The notes beneath the pieces were generated by a model. That model was not told the origin of the DNA, did no database searches, and was given only the letters and a program-made list of their open reading frames with translations. The position numbers and the translations under genes are program-made. A stretch of DNA of 64,000 bases from NCBI GenBank assembly GCA_920105625.2, contig OV050030.1, forward strand, positions 65,935,807 to 65,999,806. The letters are read 5' to 3'. Positions 46,966 to 58,878 of this stretch are shown in pieces (position 1 is the stretch's first letter; each line of letters starts with the position of its first letter). This DNA comes from Clusia tigrina. Lineage: Eukaryota > Arthropoda > Insecta > Diptera > Clusiidae.

Positions 46966-48246
46966 CGAGGGCGGATTGATATTGAAGCTACCTAGCGCTA
47001 GATGGCAGCACAAACACAAAACCTTTTTTTTAGAAATTGCGATCTGTCAAACGTCAGCTGTTAAAATTTCACCCAAATTCATCGATTAGTTTATTTGTTG
47101 TAGTCGTTTGAAGTAAGCAACTTTTGTGTTTCTTGAAAAATGGAAAAAAGCGAATTTCGTGCATTGATTAAACACTATTATTTGAAAGGGAAAACGGCGA
47201 AAGACAAAAGAAAAGCTCGATAAACATTACGGCGAGTCTGCTCCGTCAGATTTTATGGTAAAATATTCGATTGTTGAATTTAAACGCGGCCGAACAAGCA
47301 CTGCAACAATACCATTAACAGGAAGGCCAAAAGAGGTGGTTACTGAAGAAAATATCAAGAAAATCCTCGATATCGTTATGAATGATCGCCGACTCAAGTT
47401 GCGTGAGATTGTTGAAATAGTAATCATATCATTTGAACGTGTGTTCAACATTTTGCATGAACATTTGCATATGAAAAAGCTATCGGCAAGATGGGTGCCG
47501 CGTTTGCTAAGTGTCGAACAAAAACGAGTTCGACAGACCACTTCACAGCGGTGTTTAGACATGATAAAGCGTAATCCTGTTGATTTTTGGCGTCGATTAA
47601 TAACTGTTGATGAAACGTGGATCCACCACTACACACCCGAAGCCAAAAATCAATCGAAACAATGGGTGGAAGCTGGTGGAAGTGCTCCAAAGAAGGCGAA
47701 GGCCGTGAAATCGGCTGGCAAGGTTATGGCCACTGTATTTTGGGATGCACACGGAATATTGCTCATCGATTATCTTGAAAAAGGATCCACAATCACAGGA
47801 AAGTATTATCGTGCATTATTGGATCAATTGATTGATGCAATCAAGGAAAATCGACCACATTTAAAGAAAAAAAAAAGCTCTTTCTTCAAGACAATGCACC
47901 GGTTCACACAGCATTAGATACGATGCTAAAATTACGTGAAATACACTTCGAATTGGTTAATCATCCTTACAGTCCAGATTTAGCTCCTAGTGACTTTTTC
48001 CTGTTTCGAAATTTGAAAAAATGGCTCGCAGGAAAAAGATTCATCTCAAACGAAGAAGTGATTACCGAAACTAACGCGTATTTTGAGGGGTTCCCGAAAT
48101 CTTATTATTCAGATGGTATAAAAAACTTGGAATATCGTCTTACTAAGTGTGTCGAAGTAAAAGGAGACTATGTTGAGAAATAAATGGTTTTTGGAAAAAA
48201 AAATGTTTTTTCCTACTTAGGTAGCTTCAATATCAATCCGCCCTCG
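46966..48246 (+). mobile_element. DD34D-type mariner element, right arm
   Basis: 1281 bases with the same ends and TA flanks (46964-46965 and 48247-48248) as the left-arm element. Confidence 0.92.
47140..48183 (+). pseudogene. Mariner transposase, right arm, two frameshifts
   Basis: Same protein as 41866-42912, but two bases (GA) are missing near 47203 and one A is missing from the run near 47870, so the frame breaks after about 22 codons and again before the second catalytic Asp. The motifs WVPRLL, ITVDETWIHHY, DNAPVHTALDTM and PYSPDLAPSDFF are still readable. The shortened 33-residue spacing is shared with the left copy. Homopolymer indels may be assembly errors. Confidence 0.85.
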
Positions 48247-48405
<159 letters not shown>

Positions 48406-48616
48406 TTTTTTTTGTCCTTATATTCTATTTATTATTATAATTTTTATTTATTTTTTGATATATATATATATATATATATTTTTTTTTTTTAGATATATTC
48501 AGTATTTGACTTACATGCAGAAATGTCCAAATACGATGGTTGTCCTTATTGGTTCGCGATTTGGTTTTGTCTTTTAATATTGATATGCCTTCAATATAAG
48601 TACTTTTGCGTTTCTA

Positions 48617-49897
48617 AAGAGTGTCCCAACCAGAACGCAATTTTTAAATCTGGCAACATTCGAAGTGTCATTGTATGACATTTGAACAATTGTTATTGTT
48701 TGCTAGTAGAAGGTACGAGGTTAGTAAAAATGGAGCACTACACGAATGAACAACAACATTGTGAAATTGTTTTACCAAAATGGTGAAAGTTTTGCGGCTA
48801 CAGTTCGCAAATTGCGATCAATTTGGGGTCAGAATAATGCTCCAAAAGGGTCAACTGTAAAGAGATTAATGGATAAATTTGCCGAAACTGGGTCTGTTAG
48901 TGATGTAAAGACAACAACGCGCCATCGACCAGGTCGATCGACCGAAAATGTCGCAGCTGTACGTGATGATGTCGCTCAAACTCCATCCACCTCAATTCGA
49001 CACCGAGCTCAGCAAATTGGTGTCTCCAAATCCACTATGCAGCGAATTTTGACGAAAGATTTGCATCTTCATGCATACAAAGTTCAATTGACTCAGGAAC
49101 TGAAGCCAGCTGACCATGGACAGCGAAGGGAGTTCGTTAATTGGGTATTGGAGAGACAACATGAAAATGCTGATTTTGCCGCTAAAATCATCTTCAGTGA
49201 CGAGGCCCATTTCCATCTGGATGGCTTCGTCAATAGGCAGAATTGTCGCATTTGGGGTGAGGAAAATCTTCGAGTGATTCACGAGAAGCAAATGCATCCT
49301 CAACGTGTCACTGTGTGGTGTGGTTTTTGGGCTGGAGGAATCATTGGGCCTTTTTTTATGAAAATGAGGCAGGTCAAGCGCAAACAATCAATGGTGCTCG
49401 GTATCGTGAAATGATAACCAGTTTTTTCTTGCCTCGAATTGAAGAAATGAATGTGGAGGGCATGTGGTTCCAACAAGACGGCGCCACATGTCATACAGCC
49501 AGAGAAACAATTCAATTGCTGCATCAGTCATTTCCCGGTCGTGTTATTTCGCGTTTTGGAGATCAGAATTGGCCGCCTAGATCGTGCGATTTAACACCAT
49601 TAGATTTTTTTTTCTTTGGGGTTTTTTGAAGTCGATGGTTTACGCGAATAAGCCGACGACGACTCAAGCCTTAAAAGAGGAAATTAGACGCAGCATTTAT
49701 GCAAAACGGTCATTGAAGATTTCATTAAAAGATCGCGTGCATGCCAGCAAAGCCGCGGCGGCCATCTGCACGATATATTGTTCCACACATAGCCTCATTC
49801 TGTCTACTTTACGATACAATAAAGTTTCACGATTTTTTTAAAAAATATCTGTGTTTTATTTAAAATTTAAAAATTACGCTCTTGTTGGGACACCCTC
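48617..49897 (+). mobile_element. rosa-type (DD41D) Tc1/mariner element, right arm
   Basis: 1281 bases, TA flanks at 48615-48616 and 49898-49899, same length and ends as the left-arm copy. Confidence 0.9.
48746..49841 (+). pseudogene. rosa-type transposase, right arm
   Basis: Starts MNNNIVKLFYQNGESFAATV (one residue differs from the left copy) and carries the same frameshifts in the T-rich runs near 49350 and 49605. Motifs FSDEAHFHLDGF, QQDGATCHTAR and CDLTPLDFF are conserved with 41-residue spacing. It is inactive. Confidence 0.87.
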
Positions 49898-49899
49898 TA

Positions 49900-51052
<1,153 letters not shown>

Positions 51053-51072
51053 TCAAAAACCGACCTAAATGT

Positions 51073-51074
<2 letters not shown>

Positions 51075-51107
<33 letters not shown>
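51075..51107. repeat. Short TA array before Gypsy-E left
   Basis: About 32 bases of TA between the 27-base repeat and the end of Gypsy-E left copy. Confidence 0.9.
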
Positions 51108-51110
<3 letters not shown>

Positions 51111-52882
51111 AACGACTCTATTTCGGCTGGGGTAAAACTCAGCGGGTTCCAGGGGTCGTATACAGAAATTAATGTTAAAAGCCGGTGTGTACTTACATGT
51201 GGTTTATTTAATTCATTTATTTAATTATAATTGTTTATAATTTGATTTATATTAATTTATTAGTTTGAAAATGATTTTACTCTGCTAATTAACTTAAATA
51301 ACTTGTTTAATTAAATTAGTTTAAATAGTTTTATTTTGCTTAACTTATTCAAATTTGGTTTTGTTCTAATTTAAATTACTTAAATAATTAGACTTGCTAG
51401 TCGCTTGGGGCCTCGTCTGTGTGGTCGCTGTTGGCAATGCTAGTCTCCGCGAGAATCGGTAGGACCATAAACTCGCGGTTCTGTACGTTAGTATATGTCA
51501 CCACGAGAATCCGTAGAACCATAAACTCGTGGGGCGGTCTTAGCGTTAGTATAAGTCACCACGAGAATCGGTAGAACCATAAACTCGTGGGGCGGTCTTA
51601 GCGTTAGTATAAGTCACCACGAGAATCGGTAGAACCATAAACTCGTGGGGCGGTCTTAGCGTTAGTATATGTCACCACGAGAATCGGTAGAACCATAAAC
51701 TCGTGGGGCGGTCTTAGCGTTAGTATATGTCACCACGAGAATCGGTAGAACCATAAACTCGTGGGGCGGTCTTAGCGTTAGTATAAGTCTTGTGTAAAAG
51801 TATACTTTACCTTGGTGCTACTGGTGCTGGAGTTTTGCTGCTGCTGGATCGGAGTGTGTCTTGTCTGCCTGATGCCGAATGAAAGAAAGAGACTGGGTTG
51901 CCAGTTGCTCCTGCTTTTATGCTCCAGGTTTAGTGTAGATCATCCAATAGTTGTTGTTGTGCGGGAACTGTAGTTTGTTGTGGCATGTTGCTACAGTTTC
52001 CCGCATTGTTCTTCTTGTTTGAATTTGACCTTGGGCCACCTTCAGCACATTGTTGTTTTTTTCTCGCTGTTGTTCTTGTAAGTTTTTGCCCTTGGGCCAC
52101 CTTTAATATTGTGTTGTTGTTGTGATGATTTACCTTGTTGTTGTTCCTTGTGTTGTTTGTTGTTGTTGCTATTTGTCCTTCGGCCACCTTCAGCACTTTG
52201 TTGATATTTTATATCGATGGCATAAAATATTTAAAAATATTAAATATTGGATATTTAATTTTGCTTCTCCTCTTTATGCTTTGTCCGGTCTGTTGGTGTG
52301 CTTAGCGATCGGTCTGTCGTGTTCCACTTTGTGCTTGGCCTTCGTTTTTGGGTGTTGTTAGTGGGTTATTTTCCGAACTAATGCAGTCGGCAACTTCTGT
52401 CGCGATCTCTTGTAAGTTTCTAACATTGCGTTAGGCACTGTTGTTGTAAATTCATATTATTTTAACTGTGGTCAGCCGGTTTCACAATTGTTTGTGTGAT
52501 ATTCTCCTGTGTTATCTTGCGTTGTTGACTTCGTTGTATGTTTTTCGTCGCTTATCACAGGGTTCCACTGTCTGACTTAATTGTGGCTGTGTCTTCTGTC
52601 CTCCCAATGCAGAGTATAACACTTGTTGTTGGCAGCATTACTATGGTGGGAGGTGTCTTAGACTCACTTGTATGATGGCTGCTGCACTAAATATGATGGC
52701 GGTTGTGTATGTGCTTTTTAGCAATACAGGTGGGAGGAGCCAAAGTCTTAGGACTATTAACGTGTATATATTAGGGTTGGTTGTTTAAGCACTTGGCCCC
52801 TATTTTAAATATACACGTTTGGGGCGTTATGGCAAAACTAAATATGTAGGGGCAAATTTTAAGCCTAAAATTTGCTCCTTAC
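51108..52882 (-). repeat. 3' LTR of Gypsy-E left
   Basis: On the minus strand it starts TGTAAGGAGCAAATT after AAGTAGGGAGGACA and ends GAGTCGTTACA. U3 matches the LTR at 58951 closely, whereas the part after the TATA box differs. A TATA-like CATAAAAGC lies at 51913-51921 (minus). A CAA-rich stretch at 51930-52196 gives a non-ATG frame that I do not consider a gene. Confidence 0.88.
51439..51786 (-). repeat. 58-bp tandem array in Gypsy-E left LTR
   Basis: Six units of exactly 58 bases (starts 51439, 51497, 51555, 51613, 51671, 51729); the first is diverged. Minus-strand core: TATGGTTCTACCGATTCTCG. It lies downstream of the TATA box, so it is transcribed. Confidence 0.92.
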
Positions 52883-53002
52883 ATGTCCTCCCTACTTTAC
52901 GGCTGGTAGCGGACTTGTACCGGTGGTTTGGTATAACGGTAATTATTTCTCTTTGAATTCAACAATTTCTGTCTGGCTTTCCCATTGCTTTCGTAATTAT
53001 AT

Positions 53003-54096
53003 TTAAAACTGTTTCTGATCGGATGATGTGGAGTGACCTTCAATGGTATCAGGCGCACAGTATGGTTTCAGTTCACTGACGTGGGCGGTTCTTCCGCGTT
53101 CCCCTTCCGTGTGGCTTAACTCAGTGATAACCGGTGAAACAAAATTCGTTATTCGGTAAGGGCCGTCGTATCGTGGTGCCAGTTTAGCAGCAAAGTGATC
53201 GGTAGCTTTGGACAGGTGGTGTTGCTTAACCAGTACGAGTTGGCCAATGCTGGGTTTCCAGGCTCGGCGTCGCAGATTATAGTGCCTTCTCTGGTCCTGG
53301 GTTGCTCGCTCCAAATTCTGCTTCACGATGCGATAAGTTTCTTGCAGCTGCTCCACTCGCTCATTAGGAGTCTGTGGAGGTAGCCCCGTACCCAAAGTTG
53401 TTTCATCGTACAGTGCCTTTGGTAGTCGCGGTTCGCGTCCTTGTACCAGATAAGCCGGACTGTACCCTGTTGTCTCCGACACACTAGTGTTGATTGCTAG
53501 CGTCAATTCTGGAAGCAAGTCATCCCACTTCTGTTGCCGCTGACTCGCGAATTGGGCCACCATAGTCTTGATGGTGCGATTTGTCCGTTCCACCGCATTT
53601 TCCTGTGGAGTGTAGGGTGCCGTGAACTGGTGCCTGATGCCATAGTCTTTGGTAAATCGTCGGAATGCTCGACTGGTGAATTGTGACCCATTGTCCGTCA
53701 CCAGAATCTTGGGTACTCCAAAACGCGACAGTATGTGTTCCCGGAAAGCCCGTTGTAATGTCTCGGTGGTGGCTTTTCGGAGGGGAGCCATCTCTGTCCA
53801 TTTGGAGAACTTATCGAAAAACACAACTAGCATGGTGTTGCCATGCGTGGAACGGGGTAAGGGTCCGACAAAGTCCGCGCACAATATGGCCCACGGCTCC
53901 AGGGGTATTTGCGTCAGCATTTCTCCAGCAGGTTGTTGTTGGCTGGGCTTGTACTTCTGGCATAGTGTGCACTGACGAACGTAGCGGCTGGTGTCCCGGA
54001 ACAGTCCTGGCCAGTACCTATTGCAACTCGGGCTATCGTTTTCTGGATGCCTAGGTGTCCTGCGGTTGGCGCGTCGTGGTTCTCTTGCAAAATTCA
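53003..54096 (-). pseudogene. Gypsy-E left integrase
   Basis: In phase with pol the domain starts just after TGA 54094-54096, where the other copy has CGA. About 90 bases on, four bases are missing relative to the right copy, shifting the frame. From about 54010 it is fully open: a CTLCQKYKPSQQQPAGEM zinc-site end, then CADFVGPLPRS (first Asp), ILVTDNGSQFTSRAF (second Asp) and TPQENAVERTNR (Glu). The C-terminal domain has RHYNLRRRAWKPSIGQLVLV and APRYDGPYRITNF. It ends at TAA near 53003. The catalytic residues are intact but the zinc domain is damaged, so the copy is probably inactive by itself. Confidence 0.87.
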
Positions 54097-56163
54097 TACC
54101 CTCAGAGGCCTAGGTACGCATAGCTTCCATGGTGTACAGTCCTCATCACCTGTGCGATTTGGTATATGGCGATACAGCTGCCCGTTTTCCAGTGTGTAGT
54201 CGGAGAATTTAGCCGGGTTGGCAAGTATTTCTCCTTTTCGCTTGAGCCACCACTTGCAATTTTGCTCTGCTTGGTCCTGCACAGTGACAGTGCATGCAGC
54301 CTCGACCGGTTGTCTTGATAGTGCGTCCGCCAGTACATTTAGTTTTCCTTTGCGGTATTGTACCTCGAATGAATGCTGCTGAAGTTCTAGCGCCCACCGT
54401 GCTATGCGTCCTGAAGGGCTCTCGATGGAATTTAGCCACTTCAGCGATAGATGGTCGGTGATCACGGTAAAGTGGTAGCCCTCCAGATATGGCCGCATTT
54501 TCCGGATGCCCCATATTATGGCTAGACACTCCTCAGTTGGGGAGTAGTTTAGCTCAGCTCCATTCAGGTGTCTACTAGCGTACGCTATTACTCGCTCCGC
54601 CCCCTCGATCTCCTGCGTGAGCACTGCTCCCAACCCGTAGTCACTGGCGTCGGTCTGGAGCGTGAACTTCTGACTAAAGTCTGGGCAGGCGAGAATCGGA
54701 GCTTCCGTCAATCGTTGTTTCAGTAATTCAAAAGCCTCCTGTTGTTCGGTACCCCATCGGAAATGTTTTCCTTTCTTAAGCAGCATCGTTAAAGGGTGTA
54801 CTGCTTTTGCAAAGTCGGGTACAAAACGGCGGTACCAAGATGCGATGCCCAAGCAGCGACGTAGCTGTCGTATGTTCTCTGGTGGTTGCAGCTCCCGTAT
54901 GGCAGCGATTTTATCTGGGTCAGTATGTATTCCTTTGTCGCTGACCACGTGTCCCAGATATTTTAGCTCCTTCCGAAAGAATGAACACTTCTCCAGATTT
55001 AGTTTCAAATTTGCCTCCCTCAACCGTCGGAACACCTCTTGCAGGTTTCTCATGTGTTCTTCTAGGTCTCTCCCTGTGACAATAATGTCATCAAGGTAGG
55101 CAAACGCGTGTGGCTCCATGTCGTGGCCAATAACTTGGTCCAGTGCTCTTTGAAAGGTTGCTGGTGCGGAGTGTAGCCCGAAAGGCATAACACGCCACTG
55201 GAAGAGGCCTCTGCCGGGTACCGTGAATGCGGTATACTGCTTGCTCTGCTCCTCCATGGGTATCTGCCAATACCCGTTCTTCAGATCGAGACTACTGATG
55301 TATTTAGCCTCACGCAGTCGGTCTAAGATGTGTTGGATTCGCGGCAGTGGGTATGCGTCGGGTATGGACCTGGCGTTGAGTTGTCGATAATCGATGCACA
55401 GACGCCATTTCCCATCCCGTTTCCTTACTAGCACAATCGGTGCGCTGTGGGGGCTATGCGAGGGTTCGATACAGCCTTTAGCTATTAATTCGTCCACTTC
55501 CGCGCCAATGATTTCTTGCTGCGCTGGATTTCTCGGGTAGTATCGTTGTTTGATGGGTCGGTCATCGCGCATCACTATTTTGTGGCTTGTGATATTGGTC
55601 ACGTTTGGCCCGTCTGTGAATTTAGCCAACTCTGTGGCCAGAAACAGTTTTATCTTTGATTCGTCCGTAGCGGCTTCATGTCGTATGGTTGTGCACGATG
55701 CGATAACTTGTGATTGCACACCATCCGTCTTGGGGCCTAGCTGGATTTCCTGGCCTCCACATGTCATGGATAGGCCTTGCTGTGTCATGAAGTCCAGGCC
55801 GAGCAGTAAGTCGTCGGTGGAGTCGGGCATGCTAAGTAGCTCCAGCTGACATACCTTTCCACCAAGCTTGACACACGTCACAAACGCTTGAGTAATATCC
55901 CTTGTTCGACCATCCGCCATCCGTGCTCTAGTGTATGTAGAGTTTACTCTACCGGTGGTATCACCTAAATGGGAAATGAGTCGCTCGCTGATGAAACTCC
56001 TTGTGGCGCCTGTGTCTAGTGTGGCCGTGATGTTTTCTGTGCAAATGGTGACGGCGGCACAGATACGCTGTCCATCGTAGCGTAGTGCACTTACTGCGTT
56101 TGAGGCTTGTTGTCCGTGGGCTGCTCCATGCCTCGTTGCTGGCGGCAGCCCCGCTCGTTTCCC
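54094..56163 (-). CDS. Gypsy-E left pol: protease, RT, RNase H (via -1 frameshift)
   Basis: The frame is open from the slip site at 56157-56163 to TGA 54094. Protease: ITATLDTGATRSFISERL (DTG near 56020) and DDLLLGLDFMTQQG. RT: SPHSAPIVLVRKRDGKWRLC, SSLDLKNGYWQIPMEE, MPFGLHSAPATFQ and catalytic HAFAYLDDIIVTG near 55100, then a RCLGIASWYRRFVPDF thumb. RNase H: KFTLQTDASDYGLGAVLTQ, LNYSPTEECLAIIWGIRKM, VITDHLSLKWLNS and LADALSRQP. All expected catalytic residues are visible, making this the best preserved pol in the window. Integrase follows after the nonsense codon. It would copy the element RNA in cytoplasmic particles. Confidence 0.9.
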   Translation of the reverse strand, partial: GKRAGLPPATRHGAAHGQQASNAVSALRYDGQRICAAVTICTENITATLDTGATRSFISERLISHLGDTTGRVNSTYTRARMADGRTRDITQAFVTCVKLGGKVCQLELLSMPDSTDDLLLGLDFMTQQGLSMTCGGQEIQLGPKTDGVQSQVIASCTTIRHEAATDESKIKLFLATELAKFTDGPNVTNITSHKIVMRDDRPIKQRYYPRNPAQQEIIGAEVDELIAKGCIEPSHSPHSAPIVLVRKRDGKWRLCIDYRQLNARSIPDAYPLPRIQHILDRLREAKYISSLDLKNGYWQIPMEEQSKQYTAFTVPGRGLFQWRVMPFGLHSAPATFQRALDQVIGHDMEPHAFAYLDDIIVTGRDLEEHMRNLQEVFRRLREANLKLNLEKCSFFRKELKYLGHVVSDKGIHTDPDKIAAIRELQPPENIRQLRRCLGIASWYRRFVPDFAKAVHPLTMLLKKGKHFRWGTEQQEAFELLKQRLTEAPILACPDFSQKFTLQTDASDYGLGAVLTQEIEGAERVIAYASRHLNGAELNYSPTEECLAIIWGIRKMRPYLEGYHFTVITDHLSLKWLNSIESPSGRIARWALELQQHSFEVQYRKGKLNVLADALSRQPVEAACTVTVQDQAEQNCKWWLKRKGEILANPAKFSDYTLENGQLYRHIPNRTGDEDCTPWKLCVPRPLRV

Positions 56164-57317
56164 CCTACCGTCCTACAGCATTCAACTGTTCTAGTTCCTC
56201 TCCTACCGCACTCCCAACAGAAAAGTACTTGGGCATTGCGGCAGTGTCGCGCTATGTGATCAGACTGACCACATCTTCTGCATGCTGTTCGTGGATTTAT
56301 AGGTACCACCTTGTTGGTACAGTTGGCTGGTGCTACTTGTCGGTTTCTGGTTTCGCATGGGGACATGCGCTCGACCCGTGGTTGTATCTCGTGGCGTGTT
56401 GGTGGTGGTCGTGGTGGCGGTGGTCGTGGTGGTGCTGCTCGTGAAGCCTCGTTGTCACCACGTATGCCCTCGAGGTCTTCCGCCATTTCCACCAATTCTT
56501 CCAGCGTATCGAAATCCTTTCGACGGACATACCACTGGTATTCCTCTAGGCTGTTGCGAAAGATTCGCTCTAACTTCTGGGCCTCCGTGTATCCTGCGTG
56601 ACGCATCAGGTTTTGAAGTTCTACCACGTACTGTTTGAAGTGTTCACGTGGGTTTTGCCGTCGTTGGCGAATTTCATCCTCCAGCTTTTCGAAGTACCTG
56701 GTGGGTAGGAAAAACTTCAAGAAGTCCTTTTTGAATAAAACCCAATCAACCCATGCTCGGTTGTTGTTTCTATACCAGAGCAGAGCACGCTCCTTTAGGA
56801 GTTCTGGCATAGTTCGAGGCAGCATGTGCTTGTTTAGTCCATAGACTTCCGATAATTCTTCCACTCGCTCTATGAAAGCTATCGGGTCATGCCCTCCATC
56901 ATATTTCAAGGACCATTTCCTAACGTGGTCGATGACTGCCGAGTAGATGGCTATCCCGCTTCGCGAGACTTCAGGGACTACTGTCTGGAACGCGGTATCA
57001 TATACAGCTGGAACATTTCCGGCAGCCCATAGCGTATCTTTCTTCGTGGCTGTCGATGCTCCGGGGCTTATTGGTCGCTCTGCGCTGGGGCTAGCTCTCA
57101 AGTGTGAACTGGGTCCAGGCGACAAACTCCTCGTGAGTCGGGCCTGTAGCTCTGCCAGCCGAACCTCCTGGTCTAGAGTCATCTCTGTGTCGGTGATGAA
57201 CTCCGCAAGCCTCTTTCGTAGCTCTTCCACTGTGCCCGTGGCCTCTAGGCCAAACTCGACACAACAGACTACAAGTTGGTCTTTTCGCACGGTGTACACC
57301 CAACTCGTCTTTCCCAT
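56091..57317 (-). CDS. Gypsy-E left gag
   Basis: 408 codons from ATG 57317, intact. Residues 13-40 (DQLVVCCVEFGLEATGTVEE, then LRKRLAEFI) look like a SAP-type DNA-binding helix pair. The capsid region has WSLKYDGGHDPIAFIERVEE, ALLWYRNNNRAWVDWVLFKK and YVVELQNLMRHAGYTEAQKL. A Pro/Arg stretch follows (PPRPPPPRPPPTRH). Two knuckles come next: CRRCGQSDHIARHC (canonical) and CWECGRRGTRTVEC (His replaced). The copy at 61174 differs at three residues only. Gag forms the particle. The near-identity of the two copies suggests recent activity. Confidence 0.92.
   Translation of the reverse strand: MGKTSWVYTVRKDQLVVCCVEFGLEATGTVEELRKRLAEFITDTEMTLDQEVRLAELQARLTRSLSPGPSSHLRASPSAERPISPGASTATKKDTLWAAGNVPAVYDTAFQTVVPEVSRSGIAIYSAVIDHVRKWSLKYDGGHDPIAFIERVEELSEVYGLNKHMLPRTMPELLKERALLWYRNNNRAWVDWVLFKKDFLKFFLPTRYFEKLEDEIRQRRQNPREHFKQYVVELQNLMRHAGYTEAQKLERIFRNSLEEYQWYVRRKDFDTLEELVEMAEDLEGIRGDNEASRAAPPRPPPPRPPPTRHEIQPRVERMSPCETRNRQVAPANCTNKVVPINPRTACRRCGQSDHIARHCRNAQVLFCWECGRRGTRTVECCRTVGGNERGCRQQRGMEQPTDNKPQTQ
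56118..56163 (-). promoter_or_regulatory. -1 ribosomal frameshift signal, Gypsy-E left
   Basis: Minus strand: slippery heptamer GGGAAAC (56157-56163) in the phase G GGA AAC relative to gag. Five spacer bases follow, then a perfect 7-bp stem GGGCTGC (56145-56151) with GCAGCCC (56118-56124) around a 20-base loop. After a -1 slip the frame stays open into protease. Same arrangement in the right copy. Confidence 0.85.
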
Positions 57318-57390
57318 CCTGTGTCAGACTCTGGTGATGGGACGTGGGTTGGATAATATAGCTTTGTTGTATTTACTCTCTTTATTCTGA

Positions 57391-57410
57391 GAGTCCCTGC
57401 TCGGGCGCCA
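57391..57410 (-). other. Primer-binding site of Gypsy-E left
   Basis: The minus strand TGGCGCCCGAGCAGGGACTC follows the LTR end after one base. It resembles tRNA-Lys-type sites. Confidence 0.75.
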
Positions 57411-57411
57411 C

Positions 57412-57464
57412 TGTAACGACCCCTGGAACCCGCTGAGTTTTACCCCAGCCGAAATAGAGTCGTT

Positions 57465-57467
<3 letters not shown>
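57412..57467 (-). repeat. 56-bp remnant of Gypsy-E left 5' LTR, inverted
   Basis: The minus strand begins TGTAACGACTCTATTTCGG and ends GGGGTCGTTACA. The inner part is the reverse of what the 3' LTR end (51108-51158) and the right copy (about 61028-61080) show in the same position. The short inverted ends TGTAACGAC and GTCGTTACA mark the flip. Confidence 0.8.

Positions 57468-57555
<88 letters not shown>
57468..57555. repeat. TA array right of Gypsy-E left
   Basis: About 88 bases of TA following CGTTACA. The sequence from 57556 to 57762 is AT-rich and probably the leader of the gag gene that follows. Confidence 0.95.
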
Positions 57556-57557
<2 letters not shown>

Positions 57558-57762
57558 GAGTATATATTTAAAAAGGAAGCCCACAAACTTATGAGCACAA
57601 CAATGTAAATTAGCTATATAAGAAAATACTATATATATATATCTATATGCATATGTAAATTGAATTTTGCTACAATAACAAAACATATATTTCCCAAATT
57701 TTGTTCAAAAGTATAAATTTAAATTTTTTAAAAAAAGGAAATAGTGACGAACAATCTTAATA

Positions 57763-58878
57763 ATGAACCCACCAAACAAAATAGCACAGGCCTCAGGCTC
57801 ACAAAATTACCAAACAGATATTTTTAATTCGTTGAGAATTCCTGATGCAATAAAAGACTTGCCAAGATTCGTCGGGAACCCCAGGCTACTGCACGAATTC
57901 ATCAATAACGTTGAGGAGATTCTCCTTTATATTGGGGGCATGGGTGATTCGTCAAATGGACAGATTTTATTGCGGGCCATTCGAAATAAGATAGAGGGAC
58001 AAGCAAATGAAGTTTTAAATATGTACGGAACAACTCTTGTCTGGGACGATATAAAAAATAATCTAATACTTCACTACTCTGATAAGAGGACTGAAACTTC
58101 TCTTATCAGAGATTTGCATAACGTTCGGCAAAACAATAAGAATGTCGAAATATTTTTTAGTGAAATAATTGAGATAAAATCTACTCTTTATAACAATATT
58201 CTGATCCACGAAAAAGATTTAAAAGTAATTACAGCAAAAAAAGAGCTTTATGCAGAGATGTGTCTCAACGCATTCTTGTGTAATTTAAGGGAACCATTAG
58301 TTTCAAGTATAAGAGCAATGATGCCCGATTCATTAGCTACCGCTTTATCTTACTGCATCAAAGAATAGAATATTTATTACATGCAAGTAGACACAAGTAG
58401 ATATAAAATGTATTATAAGCCATATAATCAACAGTTCTGATACAATTTTAATAACAGAACATACTCTAATCAGTTTAGAACTAATTACCAGCATCAGGGG
58501 TCATTAACAAGGCCGCCATATATATACACAAATCCACAGAATTCCAATAATAAACCGTATAATATGGGCTTCACCCAAAATCCAAATCCATTTAGGAACG
58601 ACTTCACCCAAAATAGTTTGGCAACAATTAAACAACCTCCACCTGATCCAATGGATGCAAGTTCAAGGAACACAAAGCTAAGGAATCCAACTTCATCGTA
58701 CAGAAACTTCAACAATACTCAATCCAACATGACTTCAAACTTAAAAACTGAAGAAATGAACAATATTAACAATACTAATAACTTTAGAAGATTGCCCCCA
58801 AACAATACATACCAACAGCAACTAGATCATTATAAAGATGACGCAATTGAGGATTTAAACAATATAGAGGACTCATAA
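57763..58878 (+). pseudogene. 297/17.6-like gag fragment
   Basis: ATG 57763 opens MNPPNKIAQASGSQNYQTDI. A capsid region follows: IKDLPRFVGNPRLLHEFINN, AIRNKIEGQANEVLN and HYSDKRTETSLIRDLHNVRQ. TAG 58366-58368 and TGA near 58438 interrupt the frame, which then continues Asn/Pro-rich to 58878 (KDDAIEDLNNIEDS). There is no zinc knuckle, as in 297 and 17.6. A remnant with NFHLYASANQPDT follows, then Gypsy-E right begins at 58951, so the rest of this element is displaced or lost. Its 5' side is cut by the TA array. Confidence 0.75.

Larger units (their letters stand above)
51108..57467 (-). mobile_element. Gypsy-E left copy, nearly complete
   Basis: It reads right to left: a 56-base rearranged LTR remnant, primer-binding site, gag, -1 frameshift signal, protease, RT, RNase H, integrase, purine tract and a 1775-base 3' LTR. 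Both outer ends border TA arrays, consistent with insertion into a TA-rich target. One nonsense codon and a 4-base loss damage integrase. Confidence 0.93.

Noticed and set aside
56085..57390. Plus-strand frames of 100-147 codons opposite Gypsy-E gag
   Set aside because: Shadows of the intact minus-strand gag; no family resemblance.
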